Shown: positions 33,274 to 42,815, numbered from the stretch's first letter. The stretch: 47,608 nt of DNA from Neolewinella persica DSM 23188 (GCF_000373105.1 NZ_KB890451.1:1192-48799), one strand, 5' to 3'. The notes: generated by a model not told the origin, from the sequence alone. Translations and numbers: made by a program.

Positions 33274-36200
33274 TTAGTCTTTTATTTTTGATGGGGAGAA
33301 AGGTGCAGATACATCAATGGGTGAAATGTCTTCAATTCGTATTGTTCTTGACTGGGTCTCCCGAATCAACGTGCCCGCAGGGAAACATGCCCCAAGACGG
33401 CAGGCCGCCTTACCCCCTGTCCTGCTTTTAACGAGGCCGTGGTTTCCATCGGGACTAGACCGTGCAACTGTGAAGTCTCCAATTACATCGTCGTGTCGAG
33501 CAATATCCACTCCAGCATCACCAATATCAGCCACACCGTCACCATCGAACTTCACGGTCACTGTACCGTTTCTAGCGGCATCCTCGACATCGACCTTGCC
33601 ACCGATCCACATGTCTTCGAACCAATCGGCCAGTTTTACCTGTTGGGCTCCGTTACTGGCTTGATTAATGCGATTTATTGTTACCCACTGATCTGTTCGT
33701 CTACCAGAAGATGCCAGAAAAGTTGGAAGATTCGAATGTTCATCAAGGTCGGCCAACATTTGCTCATTAAGGCGCCGGCTGGTCCTGATTCCGATAGGCT
33801 GATTACTCAATAAATCCCACGACTTCACGCCTCTGGAATTAGACTGAATCAGCGCAAGAAGTTCATCTCTGGTAGAAAAATCATTAAGGAACTTTACCGC
33901 CTTATCTCTTCCAGCGACATCTGATGAGAACTCTGCTAAAAAGCTCATCACTTCCATTTTTTTTGCATTCTCTAATTGATTTAATTGAATCATTAATCTA
34001 GGATTAAGATCCGTATGTCTAATGTTCCATTTTTTCGACTGTACCAAATTGTAAAGATCTATCTGCTCACTCCAAATTCGCGCTGTAGTAAATCCATCAT
34101 CAACCAAGCTGGTTGCTCTTAGCTTGACTTCTCCTTCAGCAGCATCATAAAAAAGGTCGAAACTCCCCTTACGCTCAACGCCGATTGCATCAACAAAAGC
34201 CACATCATCTAACTTCCCGATAGGTGTTGAAAAAGTTGTAGAAGTCCACTGTGAAGGCTGAGTAATAAGTGAAAGGTTTTCTCCGTCTTTAGTGACGTGA
34301 CCCAGAACGGGGTGAACATTATCAGATACAAAAATATAAGACCTGTAAGTATAAGAAGTAGGAACTACCAAGTCCGGACCACCCAAATTAGTCCTTATAT
34401 AATCCTTGGGGGTTAAATGGATTTTCAAGGGGGATTCCCCATTAGATGGCTTCAGCCTAATATTAAAGTCCATACCATCGATTTCAGATTTTAGGTGCTC
34501 GCGATACTTTCTATATTCGCCTGGGCTTACGTCAGAACTACTTGGAAGATTTGTTGGTAGAGCATCGTATTGAGCTTGAAGTTTACTTTTAAACTGTTGC
34601 AATTCGCCCATTGAAATGTCAGGGTTCCTGACCCTGAGTTCGTCTATCGTCCTCAAAGCTCTACTAAATTTGAACTGACCAACAGCCCCCCCAATCCCCT
34701 TTACTAACTCTGTCACCGTCGCGGCAGCGAGAAGCATACCACCACCTTCCCATAGCCTATGAGTTTCTCTAGAAAATGTGGTTTCTCCACCCAACTCGAA
34801 TTGAAATTGATCTTCAGCAAAATAGAGATCGACTACTGCATACAACTCATCTGCACGAGCGACAAAAAGCATAGCGCGGGCTGCTGTTGAACCACCAAAT
34901 GACATGGGAATTGTAGCTATCGTAATCAGGTCAAATGCCAATCGTGTCTTATAGGCACTCTCGGCGTTTTCGATTTTCTTCATAATAACATAAGCAAAAC
35001 TAAAAGGCACTACCAAGACGTAATTACTATTCCCCCCAAAAAACTTCTGCCCTGCAACGCCCTCAATTGTAATACTTACTTCATTCGGCAGTGTCAACGC
35101 TACGTAATCTCCCGGCTGACCAGTTAAAGCGTAACTATTAGAAATAATATCGCCATATCTCATCACCTCGTATTTTCCAGTGACAGTGATACTACGATCT
35201 GAATTTATTTTTGATTTATATGAGGTTCCATCCATGAAATTTTCAAAAGGCATATAAGCCGGAACAGGTTCATGTTCGAAGTTGTAATCCTGCCCTGATA
35301 TGTTGACAAATTCATGCACGCTACTTAATGAGCCCTGGTTCCATGTCCCTATACTACCCTCAACTTCCCTGGTGTCAACCGTCATGAAGATTTTAGAAAC
35401 CAGTGTTAGGTATTTTTCGCAATCCTGCGTAAATTCATCACATCGCATTTTTGAAGAAAGTACATGATACAATTCATAGTCCTTCCTTTTCAACTCAGCA
35501 AAGACATTAATATATTGTTGCTCTGGCGTACTTACTAAAATAGCATTTAATAAATTTTCTCTGCCAGATGTATTCCCAAGATTTGTAGTAAGGGGATAAG
35601 AGGTAGGCATAATAGCTGTAAAAAGCGCACGATATGCTAAATGCATCATGCCTCGTTCATCAAAACTAAGGTTGGACAACAGTTGCAATGAGAGCACCCG
35701 TTGTTCCGCTGTGAGGTCAACGAACACACAGGGATAGTCTCGCCATCGGTAGAAAGACTCAAGCAAGCTCTGCGCCTTTGTAGCTACTTCCGGATCGTTT
35801 TCACTTGTCTCCAAACCTGCCCAAAAACTTTCGGACCAGTCCACAGTAGTCGACTGGTAATATTCCTTATAAATTGACTTATTAGAAAATTGACTCCAAG
35901 CATTGTATTCTGCTTGGATAGCTACATTGCAATCACGTTCTTCAGACTCATAATGTTGAATCAATTCTTCTTTACCATTAAAATCAGGAACTTCCCTTAA
36001 GCGATTCGCAGCTGCGGTAGCAATACTCCTTAACATTACCAAATTGGCTACTTCTGAGGCTCTTATTTCTTGCAAAATAGACCCACCGCAAGCCGTAAAA
36101 AAGCCTGGGTATTTACTAATTTGGTTTGCATGCACAAATATATAAGGGGACCTTCTCACTTTGTAATCTGCGCCTGAGCATGCAATGTCCAGAAACGTAA

Positions 36201-39200
36201 TAGCCTCTCTGGTATATGGTGGGTAATTATTGAGAGGTAGCTCCCTTTCTTCGGTGAGACCACCTCCATCGATGAAACTGCCTAAAAAATCTAATCCTTT
36301 TGCTTGACCAGCTGCAGTATAATTATTAGTAAAAGATGATGGAGAGAAGGGGGCTATCGAATGTTGACCAACAATTGTTTGGGTAAGGTTATTAAGGGTG
36401 AATATGGGATGACTCAAGATGACTTTATCGATTCCTCCCGGACTAGCTACTGGCGTATAAATATCAATGTACGCCTCACCCCAAGTATAATCTTCGCCTT
36501 CTCCAGGAAATATTTCATGGTATCCTGTAAAATACAACCCATTCTCACAAGATATTTTGGCTCTATATTTTTGCGAAGACCCATCTTCTTTCTTCAGAGT
36601 GAATCCCAACAACGACCCAACGGTAAGAAATGCCAAAGTGTTACAAGTGTTAGGCAGGTATTTCTCCTCAATTTCGTCTCCATTACTAAAGTCTGCATAG
36701 AGAAGAGAGGGAGGAAGGGTTAATGGAAGACCGGAAGGTGTTATAAAGGTATAGGTGTCATTTTCATTTATCCACGTAGTAAAATCACTAGCTTCAGCGA
36801 CCACACTCTCCCCATCCTCATCCCCAGGCAACCAAGGAGCCGCCTCCGGATCATGAATCAAATCCCACTGCCACTTCCAAAGCTCAGTCCCCCCGCTCTC
36901 GTCCATAAGGTTGCGAGACTCGCCCTGGGCAACGTAGCGGTCATCATTCTCCGTCCAGGGGTGGCGGAGCACATAAGCACCGTGGCCCAACTCGTGAGCA
37001 ATCGTACGGCCAAAGTCAGCGACGTTGGTGTTCTTATTATCGTTGCGATAGATAAAGGAAAAACGGCGGCCAGGCGGCATAAAGCCAAGGCGATCCGTAT
37101 CCTCGAAGGAGTCTTCACCGAAGACGAAGAAGATGTACTCATCGTCCTCCGGCGTTTCCCTGTCCAGATAGTTGCGCCTGAAGGCCTTCATCTGCTGGGT
37201 GTAGGGCGTCAGCCAGCCGCTGGGAACGGCCTGCAGAGGGGCTTCGTAATCCTCCGGGATGTATTGTCCGGCTTGATCGAAAAGGACGTATTCTACCGTT
37301 GGTTTCACGACGGCCTGGGCGTAGATGTCCTGGATGCGTTTCTCCACCGCTCTCTCGTCGAGATTGTTGAGCGCACCTGGAGTCACCTCGATAATGCGAA
37401 TCGTCGGCGTAAGCTCTTCGTAGGCAATCACGTCAAGTAAGCCTGCGATGAAGGGCGGTACGGTATCGACGGTAGGGTCGATCTGGGTAGCGGCCAGGAA
37501 GAAGTGCTCATCCGTCCCCGAAGCATCCGTTATAGTGATGGTGGCCGTGGTGGCGCTAGCATCGGGGTAGCTAAAGTCAGGGATGGTGCCAGTGGGCAGT
37601 TCGTAGCCTACGGAGTCTTGGTAGGGATTAGGACTATCGTCGGACCTGGGAATTTCCGCCAGCACCTGATCGGAGCCGCCCGCTTTGATCGACTTGAAGG
37701 CGATAGTGTAGGGCTCCTTAGCCAGGGTATCCGTCTCGTACCAATTTGATCGTCGACCACCATCCCCGTCGTTGTAGCCGTCGAAGCCGTAGGTTTGGTA
37801 CGGGGCGGCGTTAAAGGCTACCTGGAAGGTTCCACCGTAGATGGCGTCGAGGAAGGCCTGAATGTCGGCCATCAGCGCCTCCAGCATATCCGCGCAGAGG
37901 GAATAGTTTGGTGTGCCTTGTTCGGCCTGGGCGGCGTAGCAGTTCTGGAGATCGAAGATGCGCTGCCGCAGCTCAGCTGGCAGCGTGGCGGAACAGCAGC
38001 TCATCAGACTGTCCATGAGTTCCAGTTGCTCCTCCTCCAGGTAGGCATCCAGCATTTGCAGGGCACCCATCACTTCGGCCAGTAGTTCATCGGCCCAGGG
38101 GGGCAGGACTTCAACGCCGGCGCCGATGGCAACGAGTTTGCCGCCTTTCATCTGGTAATCGTCGTTAACGAAGATGCCATCGAAGGAGAAGGTCGCCTTG
38201 GCTTTGTTGAAGTAGGGCACCCGGATTTCTCCCTCGCCGCTAAAGGTTCCACCAGATCCGCTCACGGAGGTGATTACTACCGGGAAGTCAAAGGCTGTGA
38301 TCGTATCTCCTTCCGCGAGGCTACCCAGCGGCACCTCGTTGCTCAGGTCTACGTCGGATTCGACGCCACAGGCGTAGAAACCGTTGATGCGGCTTACGCG
38401 CTTCAGCAGGAAGGTGTCCTGCGGAGCCGGCTGGAAAGTTTGTCCGTTCTGACACAACTCAGTCACCTGGTAATCGTACAGCGTTCCGCGCAGGATATTT
38501 TCCAGGCGGACGTAAGGTTCGCTCACGTTCAGGTAGGCCCAGTCTGATCCGAGATCGTCGGCCAGTTTGTACTTGAACTGGTAATTATTGATGCCATTAC
38601 TGGCTGCCCAGGTGATTTCGATTGTCGACTGGTCGAGCGCATTTTCCACGAAGTTGTAGGGAGCAGCACAGTCGTCCGTCCGGAAGGTTTGCCAGTCGGA
38701 GAACCCGGTCCACCCTGCTTCTCCAACCACCCTTGCACCTGCGTCCGCGCCCACATCAGCCAGTGTTGTATAACCGGCAGCCGCGGGTGTAAACGTTAAG
38801 TCGTTTGCCTTCGTGCGTACCTTAAATCGGTACACCGTGTTGGGCTCCAGATTTGTGAAAGTGTGGTACCAGGGCGTCTGGGTGGAGGCATCGGAGTAGC
38901 CCGTTTCCGGATGCTCCACCACAATCTCGTGCGCTGCCGGGCAGCGGGTGTCAGGGTAGAAACGCAGACGCGCCCGGTCTTCCAGAATCTGGTCTGCGTA
39001 TAGGCTGTCGGACGGTTGGGCCGTACATAAAGTGCGGAAAAGCAGTTTTTCAGAATAGTCCGTCCAGCCATTGGTAGGGCAGTGTGTCCGCACGACGATA
39101 CGGTAATCCGTATACATCTTCAGCCCTTCCACCAACACCTCCGGCGACTCACTCGTGATGAGTCTCCAATCCGCATAAGGATCGGGAGGCGTTGGATTAT

Positions 39201-42200
39201 TATACACGCCGCCGCCGCCGTAAAGACTGCCGCCGCCTTCTTCATCTAAGCCACCACCAGCATCTTGAATGCCGATTGCCGGAGCCTGGGCCATCTCTTG
39301 TTCCCGATCCGCGGCACCTTCCTCCATCAGCCTGATTTCCCAGCGCTCGTTGCTACCGGTAGTGGCCCAACGCAGGCCCGCCGAGACGCTGCTAAGCGAG
39401 GTGACGCCCAGTTCATTGGGTACCCTGCAATCAACGGGCGTCTCGAAGCGAACGGGATTGGACCATTCAGAATCTTCACCCGACGTACAGGTAGTTCGCG
39501 CCCGTGCTTCGTATTCGGTCAGGTCGTCGAGGCCGGTCAGGTAGGCACTGTCAACGAGTATCCAATCTGCTGCTCCGACCACCCGGTAGGAAAAACCGTT
39601 ACTGGCGGCGGCAGGTGACAGGCCGAACGCCTGCAGCTGCGCACTGCTCACCGTAATGTCGGTAACCCGTAATTCCGGCGGAGCACAATCGAGGACCAGG
39701 CTTTGGGGCGCGGATACGTAACTGTTATTAGCGGCACATTGGCTTACGGCCTCAATTTCGTAGGCTTCACCGGGAGCCAGATCCGTAAGCGTTCCGCTGT
39801 TGCCCACAAAAGTGACGGTTTGCCAGGCACCGCCACTGCCTGCTTTCCGATATCGAAACAAGGTAGCTTCAGAGTAGCTTCCCGTCGTCCAACTAATCAC
39901 TGCGGAGCTTGCCGTAACGTCCGAAAAGCTGATGTTCTCCGGCGAGGCGCAGGGCGTGAGCGTACGGAAGGTAAAGACCTGGCTGAAGTTGGACCATACG
40001 CCGCCGCCGCAGCGGTAACGCATTTTTACTTCATATTCGGTGTCTGCGCTCAGCTCCGTGAGGTGAAGGTCAGGCGTAGGCAGGTCCGTGCTCAAAATCC
40101 ATTCCTGGGTGCCGGTCTGCCGGTAGCTGAAGACATAATTCTGGGCCTGCGGCATCACCTGGCCGGTTACGATCGCGTTACTGTCGGTGATTCCCCAAAC
40201 GTGTAAACTATCGGTTATCGCAAGGGCGCAGGACCGCGAGAAGAGGATCGGTTCTGACCATTCTGACCATAGGCTGTCAGCACATACAGTACGTACCTGC
40301 CCAACGTAAGTCATCGCGTACAGGGGGGCGGTTTGCACCAATTGGTCCTCTGGCCGGTTGTAATTCGCGGCGGTAAAATTTTGGCTGTTTACCGGTTGCG
40401 CGTTTTCCCAGCCACCGAGGTTGCGAATGCCGTAGCGCACCTGGGTTTCCAGGTCGCGGTCGTCGCCACTCCAGCTCAGCAGGGCGTGCCTGCCCCGCAG
40501 ATCCACCAGTTCCGGCAAGTACTCAGCCACGCAGCCTCCGAAGGGCGGCAGGTCGCGACAGCTGGGTTGGCCAATGGAACATTCGGCGCAAACGCGCAGG
40601 GTGTAAATCTGGCCGGGGATGCGGTCGGTAATCGTAAAGGATGTTGCTTCGTAGGCGACGGTGGCCATGCGCTCGGGCCCGCCGTCGGCAAGTTGCCAGA
40701 CGAGGGTAAAGCTGTCGGTCGCCGAAACAGCGTTCGGGTCGTAGCTCCAGGCGAGGTCGAGGGTGGTGTCCGTACTATCGGTGCGGGTGAAGTTCAGGCC
40801 GGTCAAACATTCGTAGTCGCCGTTTAAATCCACGGGCCAGTCGGTACATACGGTGGAGTCGCCGGGGCAGGCGTAACAAACGGTGACTACGTAGCTGGAC
40901 GCCGGGTTCAGGGCGCTAAAAGTAGTGTTGGTGGGATCGGCTGCGGGTGTAGTGAAGGTTGGAGGAGTGTCGGTGGGCGCGGCCGCAGGTGCAGTGAAGG
41001 CTGGAGGAGCAATGACCGTTTCCGACGCAGGCTCTTCGCTCCCATCGTTGATATAAGCACTCCAGCCGTTCGGATCAGTTCCCGGAAAAGCACCGGACCA
41101 ATCCGCCAGGATCCGATCCGGCAAGAGGGCAGAGACGGTCACGCCCGCCAGGATATCGTCCTCCGTTAGGCATTCGTACGCTGGCGTGACGACCTGCTCG
41201 CTAAAGCAGGAGCGGGCACCGTCCGGGCATACGACGCAGAGGGTGACGATGTACCCGGTATTCGGTACCAGTCCGGTCATGGGCTGGCTCCTTATCGTTG
41301 CGGAAAGGACGGTACTATCGGTAGGAACCCCGCTGTTTTCCGGGCCCGACCAACTCAGTACTAAGGAGCCGGCGAAGTCGTCCGGCAACTCCCAACCAAC
41401 CGTAGCGGTGGTCGCCGTCAAATCGGTGACCGAAAGCTGTGGCGTGGGATAAAACCCACAAACAAGGGTAGAATCCGTCGGGTCAGGATCATCGTCAGGC
41501 TCGGCCTCCTCGGGCGTGCCGAGCACGACTTCCCGGCAAAACCCCTCTCCGGTCAGGGAGCAAACCGTACATAGAGTAACCAGGTAGGCTTGCTGATTCG
41601 TAGTGTCCAGGTCGACGGTAATGTCATAGTTGAAGCGTACTTCAGGCCCACCGTCAACAAGCTGCCGGACGGGATAGGTCGGGGTAGTTAACAGCTCACT
41701 AAGGAGTACGAATTGCCGTTCGGGAAGGGTCACGATACTTACCGTATGGTTGACCGAATCGAGGGGTAAGCCCGTCCAGTTCAGTTCGTAGTTGCCTGGT
41801 CCGCCTTCCAGGGCCAGCCCATCGGGCTCGTAGCAAACCTGGTCGACGAAAGGCTCGGGATAGGTGTAGTCAAAAAACACCGGCCGGGAGTAGCCGTTGT
41901 TCCGAAAGCGGACCCGACCCGTCGGGTCGGTTGCCTGGATCTGGTAGAGGTAGCGATGACCGGGAATGAGGTCGGCCTCACGGGCGGTCCACAGCTTGCT
42001 CAGCGCATTGAGCTCATTTACCCGGATGGGTTGGCGGACTGGCTCCAGGCTGGTCATGATGATGTCTGGCGTTACCCCGGCCCATTCCCGGGGCACGTCC
42101 CAAACGGTCAGGTAATTGATGACCGGGCCGGCGAAGTAATTGGGTGCCCAGATGAAGTTAACCGCATCCTGGAGCCGGTCAATGGCTACTTCTTCGTCGA

Positions 42201-42717
42201 TGGGTGCTATTGGCGTCGGTGGTTCGTGGAGTTCGGCGTAGCCGAACGCGCAGTTGAGGTTTTGGTTACTGATTGGTGGCTCAAAAGGAAAGTCCAGGTC
42301 GTAGAACTCGGCACAGAGTTGCAACTCGCCTTCGGCAAAAACCAGGCTTTCTAATCCGTTCATGGCACCTGCGTCCGCGCCCAAAAGACGCACAAAGCGA
42401 TCCAGGCCCGGCCCGGTAAACGTTACTGTACTGAAGGGCATCAGGTCCACCCGCGTCTCGGCCACCAGTGGCGTCGTCAACTCTTGTCCTGAGCTGTTTG
42501 AAAGCGTCAGCCGTAAATATCCCGGCAAGATCGCCCGGTCCATATCCGTCAACGTAACGGACACCGCCGCTGCACCTGGCTGCGATAAATCTTCGGGATA
42601 AACGCTGGACTGGAACAAGCGTACGTCGACGCGGACGGGGGTGATCTGTGCCACCAGAGGAGCCACCAGAAGAAGAAGGAAGAAGCAAAGGCCGATATAA
42701 AACAGACGTGATTTCAT
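33274..42717 (-). CDS. Giant FnIII and metallopeptidase protein ending in the N-terminal block of a HINT domain
   Basis: 3147 residues, signal peptide 1-23 (LCFFLLLLVAPLVAQ). Residues about 170-1430 hold a dozen or so FnIII-like domains, several Cys-rich (TLC.VC..G...C). About 1449-1600 is a structured region with GGTFSGEGEIRVPYFNKA and a helical part rich in Leu and Glu. About 1750-1960 is a zinc-metallopeptidase-like domain with HELGHGAYVLRHP (H1908, E1909, H1912, H1919) and LMDESGGTELWKWQWDLIHDP. From about 1976 the DNA is AT-rich. This part includes hydrophobic segments (about 2600-2660) and ends C3111 FPAGTLIRETQSRTIRIEDI plus 16 residues, which is the first HINT block. Inferred role: secreted carrier that presents and processes a C-terminal toxin. 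Three copies of the dispersed motif lie in the GC-rich part. Confidence 0.88.
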   Translation of the reverse strand: MKSRLFYIGLCFFLLLLVAPLVAQITPVRVDVRLFQSSVYPEDLSQPGAAAVSVTLTDMDRAILPGYLRLTLSNSSGQELTTPLVAETRVDLMPFSTVTFTGPGLDRFVRLLGADAGAMNGLESLVFAEGELQLCAEFYDLDFPFEPPISNQNLNCAFGYAELHEPPTPIAPIDEEVAIDRLQDAVNFIWAPNYFAGPVINYLTVWDVPREWAGVTPDIIMTSLEPVRQPIRVNELNALSKLWTAREADLIPGHRYLYQIQATDPTGRVRFRNNGYSRPVFFDYTYPEPFVDQVCYEPDGLALEGGPGNYELNWTGLPLDSVNHTVSIVTLPERQFVLLSELLTTPTYPVRQLVDGGPEVRFNYDITVDLDTTNQQAYLVTLCTVCSLTGEGFCREVVLGTPEEAEPDDDPDPTDSTLVCGFYPTPQLSVTDLTATTATVGWELPDDFAGSLVLSWSGPENSGVPTDSTVLSATIRSQPMTGLVPNTGYIVTLCVVCPDGARSCFSEQVVTPAYECLTEDDILAGVTVSALLPDRILADWSGAFPGTDPNGWSAYINDGSEEPASETVIAPPAFTAPAAAPTDTPPTFTTPAADPTNTTFSALNPASSYVVTVCYACPGDSTVCTDWPVDLNGDYECLTGLNFTRTDSTDTTLDLAWSYDPNAVSATDSFTLVWQLADGGPERMATVAYEATSFTITDRIPGQIYTLRVCAECSIGQPSCRDLPPFGGCVAEYLPELVDLRGRHALLSWSGDDRDLETQVRYGIRNLGGWENAQPVNSQNFTAANYNRPEDQLVQTAPLYAMTYVGQVRTVCADSLWSEWSEPILFSRSCALAITDSLHVWGITDSNAIVTGQVMPQAQNYVFSYRQTGTQEWILSTDLPTPDLHLTELSADTEYEVKMRYRCGGGVWSNFSQVFTFRTLTPCASPENISFSDVTASSAVISWTTGSYSEATLFRYRKAGSGGAWQTVTFVGNSGTLTDLAPGEAYEIEAVSQCAANNSYVSAPQSLVLDCAPPELRVTDITVSSAQLQAFGLSPAAASNGFSYRVVGAADWILVDSAYLTGLDDLTEYEARARTTCTSGEDSEWSNPVRFETPVDCRVPNELGVTSLSSVSAGLRWATTGSNERWEIRLMEEGAADREQEMAQAPAIGIQDAGGGLDEEGGGSLYGGGGVYNNPTPPDPYADWRLITSESPEVLVEGLKMYTDYRIVVRTHCPTNGWTDYSEKLLFRTLCTAQPSDSLYADQILEDRARLRFYPDTRCPAAHEIVVEHPETGYSDASTQTPWYHTFTNLEPNTVYRFKVRTKANDLTFTPAAAGYTTLADVGADAGARVVGEAGWTGFSDWQTFRTDDCAAPYNFVENALDQSTIEITWAASNGINNYQFKYKLADDLGSDWAYLNVSEPYVRLENILRGTLYDYQVTELCQNGQTFQPAPQDTFLLKRVSRINGFYACGVESDVDLSNEVPLGSLAEGDTITAFDFPVVITSVSGSGGTFSGEGEIRVPYFNKAKATFSFDGIFVNDDYQMKGGKLVAIGAGVEVLPPWADELLAEVMGALQMLDAYLEEEQLELMDSLMSCCSATLPAELRQRIFDLQNCYAAQAEQGTPNYSLCADMLEALMADIQAFLDAIYGGTFQVAFNAAPYQTYGFDGYNDGDGGRRSNWYETDTLAKEPYTIAFKSIKAGGSDQVLAEIPRSDDSPNPYQDSVGYELPTGTIPDFSYPDASATTATITITDASGTDEHFFLAATQIDPTVDTVPPFIAGLLDVIAYEELTPTIRIIEVTPGALNNLDERAVEKRIQDIYAQAVVKPTVEYVLFDQAGQYIPEDYEAPLQAVPSGWLTPYTQQMKAFRRNYLDRETPEDDEYIFFVFGEDSFEDTDRLGFMPPGRRFSFIYRNDNKNTNVADFGRTIAHELGHGAYVLRHPWTENDDRYVAQGESRNLMDESGGTELWKWQWDLIHDPEAAPWLPGDEDGESVVAEASDFTTWINENDTYTFITPSGLPLTLPPSLLYADFSNGDEIEEKYLPNTCNTLAFLTVGSLLGFTLKKEDGSSQKYRAKISCENGLYFTGYHEIFPGEGEDYTWGEAYIDIYTPVASPGGIDKVILSHPIFTLNNLTQTIVGQHSIAPFSPSSFTNNYTAAGQAKGLDFLGSFIDGGGLTEERELPLNNYPPYTREAITFLDIACSGADYKVRRSPYIFVHANQISKYPGFFTACGGSILQEIRASEVANLVMLRSIATAAANRLREVPDFNGKEELIQHYESEERDCNVAIQAEYNAWSQFSNKSIYKEYYQSTTVDWSESFWAGLETSENDPEVATKAQSLLESFYRWRDYPCVFVDLTAEQRVLSLQLLSNLSFDERGMMHLAYRALFTAIMPTSYPLTTNLGNTSGRENLLNAILVSTPEQQYINVFAELKRKDYELYHVLSSKMRCDEFTQDCEKYLTLVSKIFMTVDTREVEGSIGTWNQGSLSSVHEFVNISGQDYNFEHEPVPAYMPFENFMDGTSYKSKINSDRSITVTGKYEVMRYGDIISNSYALTGQPGDYVALTLPNEVSITIEGVAGQKFFGGNSNYVLVVPFSFAYVIMKKIENAESAYKTRLAFDLITIATIPMSFGGSTAARAMLFVARADELYAVVDLYFAEDQFQFELGGETTFSRETHRLWEGGGMLLAAATVTELVKGIGGAVGQFKFSRALRTIDELRVRNPDISMGELQQFKSKLQAQYDALPTNLPSSSDVSPGEYRKYREHLKSEIDGMDFNIRLKPSNGESPLKIHLTPKDYIRTNLGGPDLVVPTSYTYRSYIFVSDNVHPVLGHVTKDGENLSLITQPSQWTSTTFSTPIGKLDDVAFVDAIGVERKGSFDLFYDAAEGEVKLRATSLVDDGFTTARIWSEQIDLYNLVQSKKWNIRHTDLNPRLMIQLNQLENAKKMEVMSFLAEFSSDVAGRDKAVKFLNDFSTRDELLALIQSNSRGVKSWDLLSNQPIGIRTSRRLNEQMLADLDEHSNLPTFLASSGRRTDQWVTINRINQASNGAQQVKLADWFEDMWIGGKVDVEDAARNGTVTVKFDGDGVADIGDAGVDIARHDDVIGDFTVARSSPDGNHGLVKSRTGGKAACRLGACFPAGTLIRETQSRTIRIEDISPIDVSAPFSPSKIKD
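38734..38753 (+). repeat. Dispersed 20-bp motif, perfect copy in the giant gene
   Basis: TGCACCTGCGTCCGCGCCCA has no mismatch outside NN. The coding strand reads GADAGA between two FnIII domains. Confidence 0.8.
40974..40993 (-). repeat. Dispersed 20-bp motif in one unit of a 14-residue tandem duplication
   Basis: Minus strand TGCACCTGCGGCCGCGCCCA is a perfect match. It is translated APAAAP within PPAFTAPAAAPTDT. The adjacent unit PPTFTTPAADPTNT carries TACACCCGCAGCCGATCCCA at the homologous place, 5 bases different. Confidence 0.8.
42364..42383 (+). repeat. Dispersed 20-bp motif near the 5' end of the giant gene
   Basis: GGCACCTGCGTCCGCGCCCA has one mismatch, in the first base. The coding strand reads GADAGA near residue 113. 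Confidence 0.7.
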
Positions 42718-42788
42718 GATGTGGAACCTAAGACTTTGTTATTTGAACTCGGAAACGGCAGGAGCAAAGAGGTGGGACTGTGGCTGTC

Positions 42789-42808
42789 GTCGTTGTTTCT
42801 TCAACGAC
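42789..42808. repeat. Small hairpin between the barrel gene and the giant gene
   Basis: GTCGTTG (42789-42795) pairs perfectly with CAACGAC (42802-42808) over a 6-nt loop, in the 142-bp spacer. It could attenuate or process the operon transcript. No T-run follows on the minus strand. Confidence 0.45.
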
Positions 42809-42815
42809 TTACCTC

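Larger units (their letters stand above)
30440..36790. other. AT-rich compositional island (putative toxin cassette)
   Basis: Base composition drops sharply between about 30440 and 36790. A sample line at 35401 has 37% GC, against 60% at 40561. The island covers codons about 1976-3147 of the giant gene, the HINT-toxin gene, the next gene and the first 60 codons of the 1196-codon gene. A stretch around 33340-33680 is richer in GC again, so it is mosaic. Both borders lie inside open frames. Confidence 0.7.

Noticed and set aside
33274..33276. TAA between giant and HINT-toxin genes as a recoded amino acid
   Set aside because: TAA recoding is not known in this phylum and the second protein has its own start and signal peptide; kept only as one option in the split-HINT finding.
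33317..33813. Plus-strand open frames opposite the end of the giant gene
   Set aside because: They are shadows of the minus-strand gene, overlap each other and show no protein-like pattern.
36361..37440. Plus-strand frames of 120 and 195 codons inside the giant gene
   Set aside because: Their residues mirror the antisense of the metallopeptidase region; the minus-strand frame has clear domains.
39600..39620. GGCGGCGGCAGGTGAC as a motif copy
   Set aside because: Only about 15 of 20 positions agree and Ala/Pro-rich coding alone could give this.
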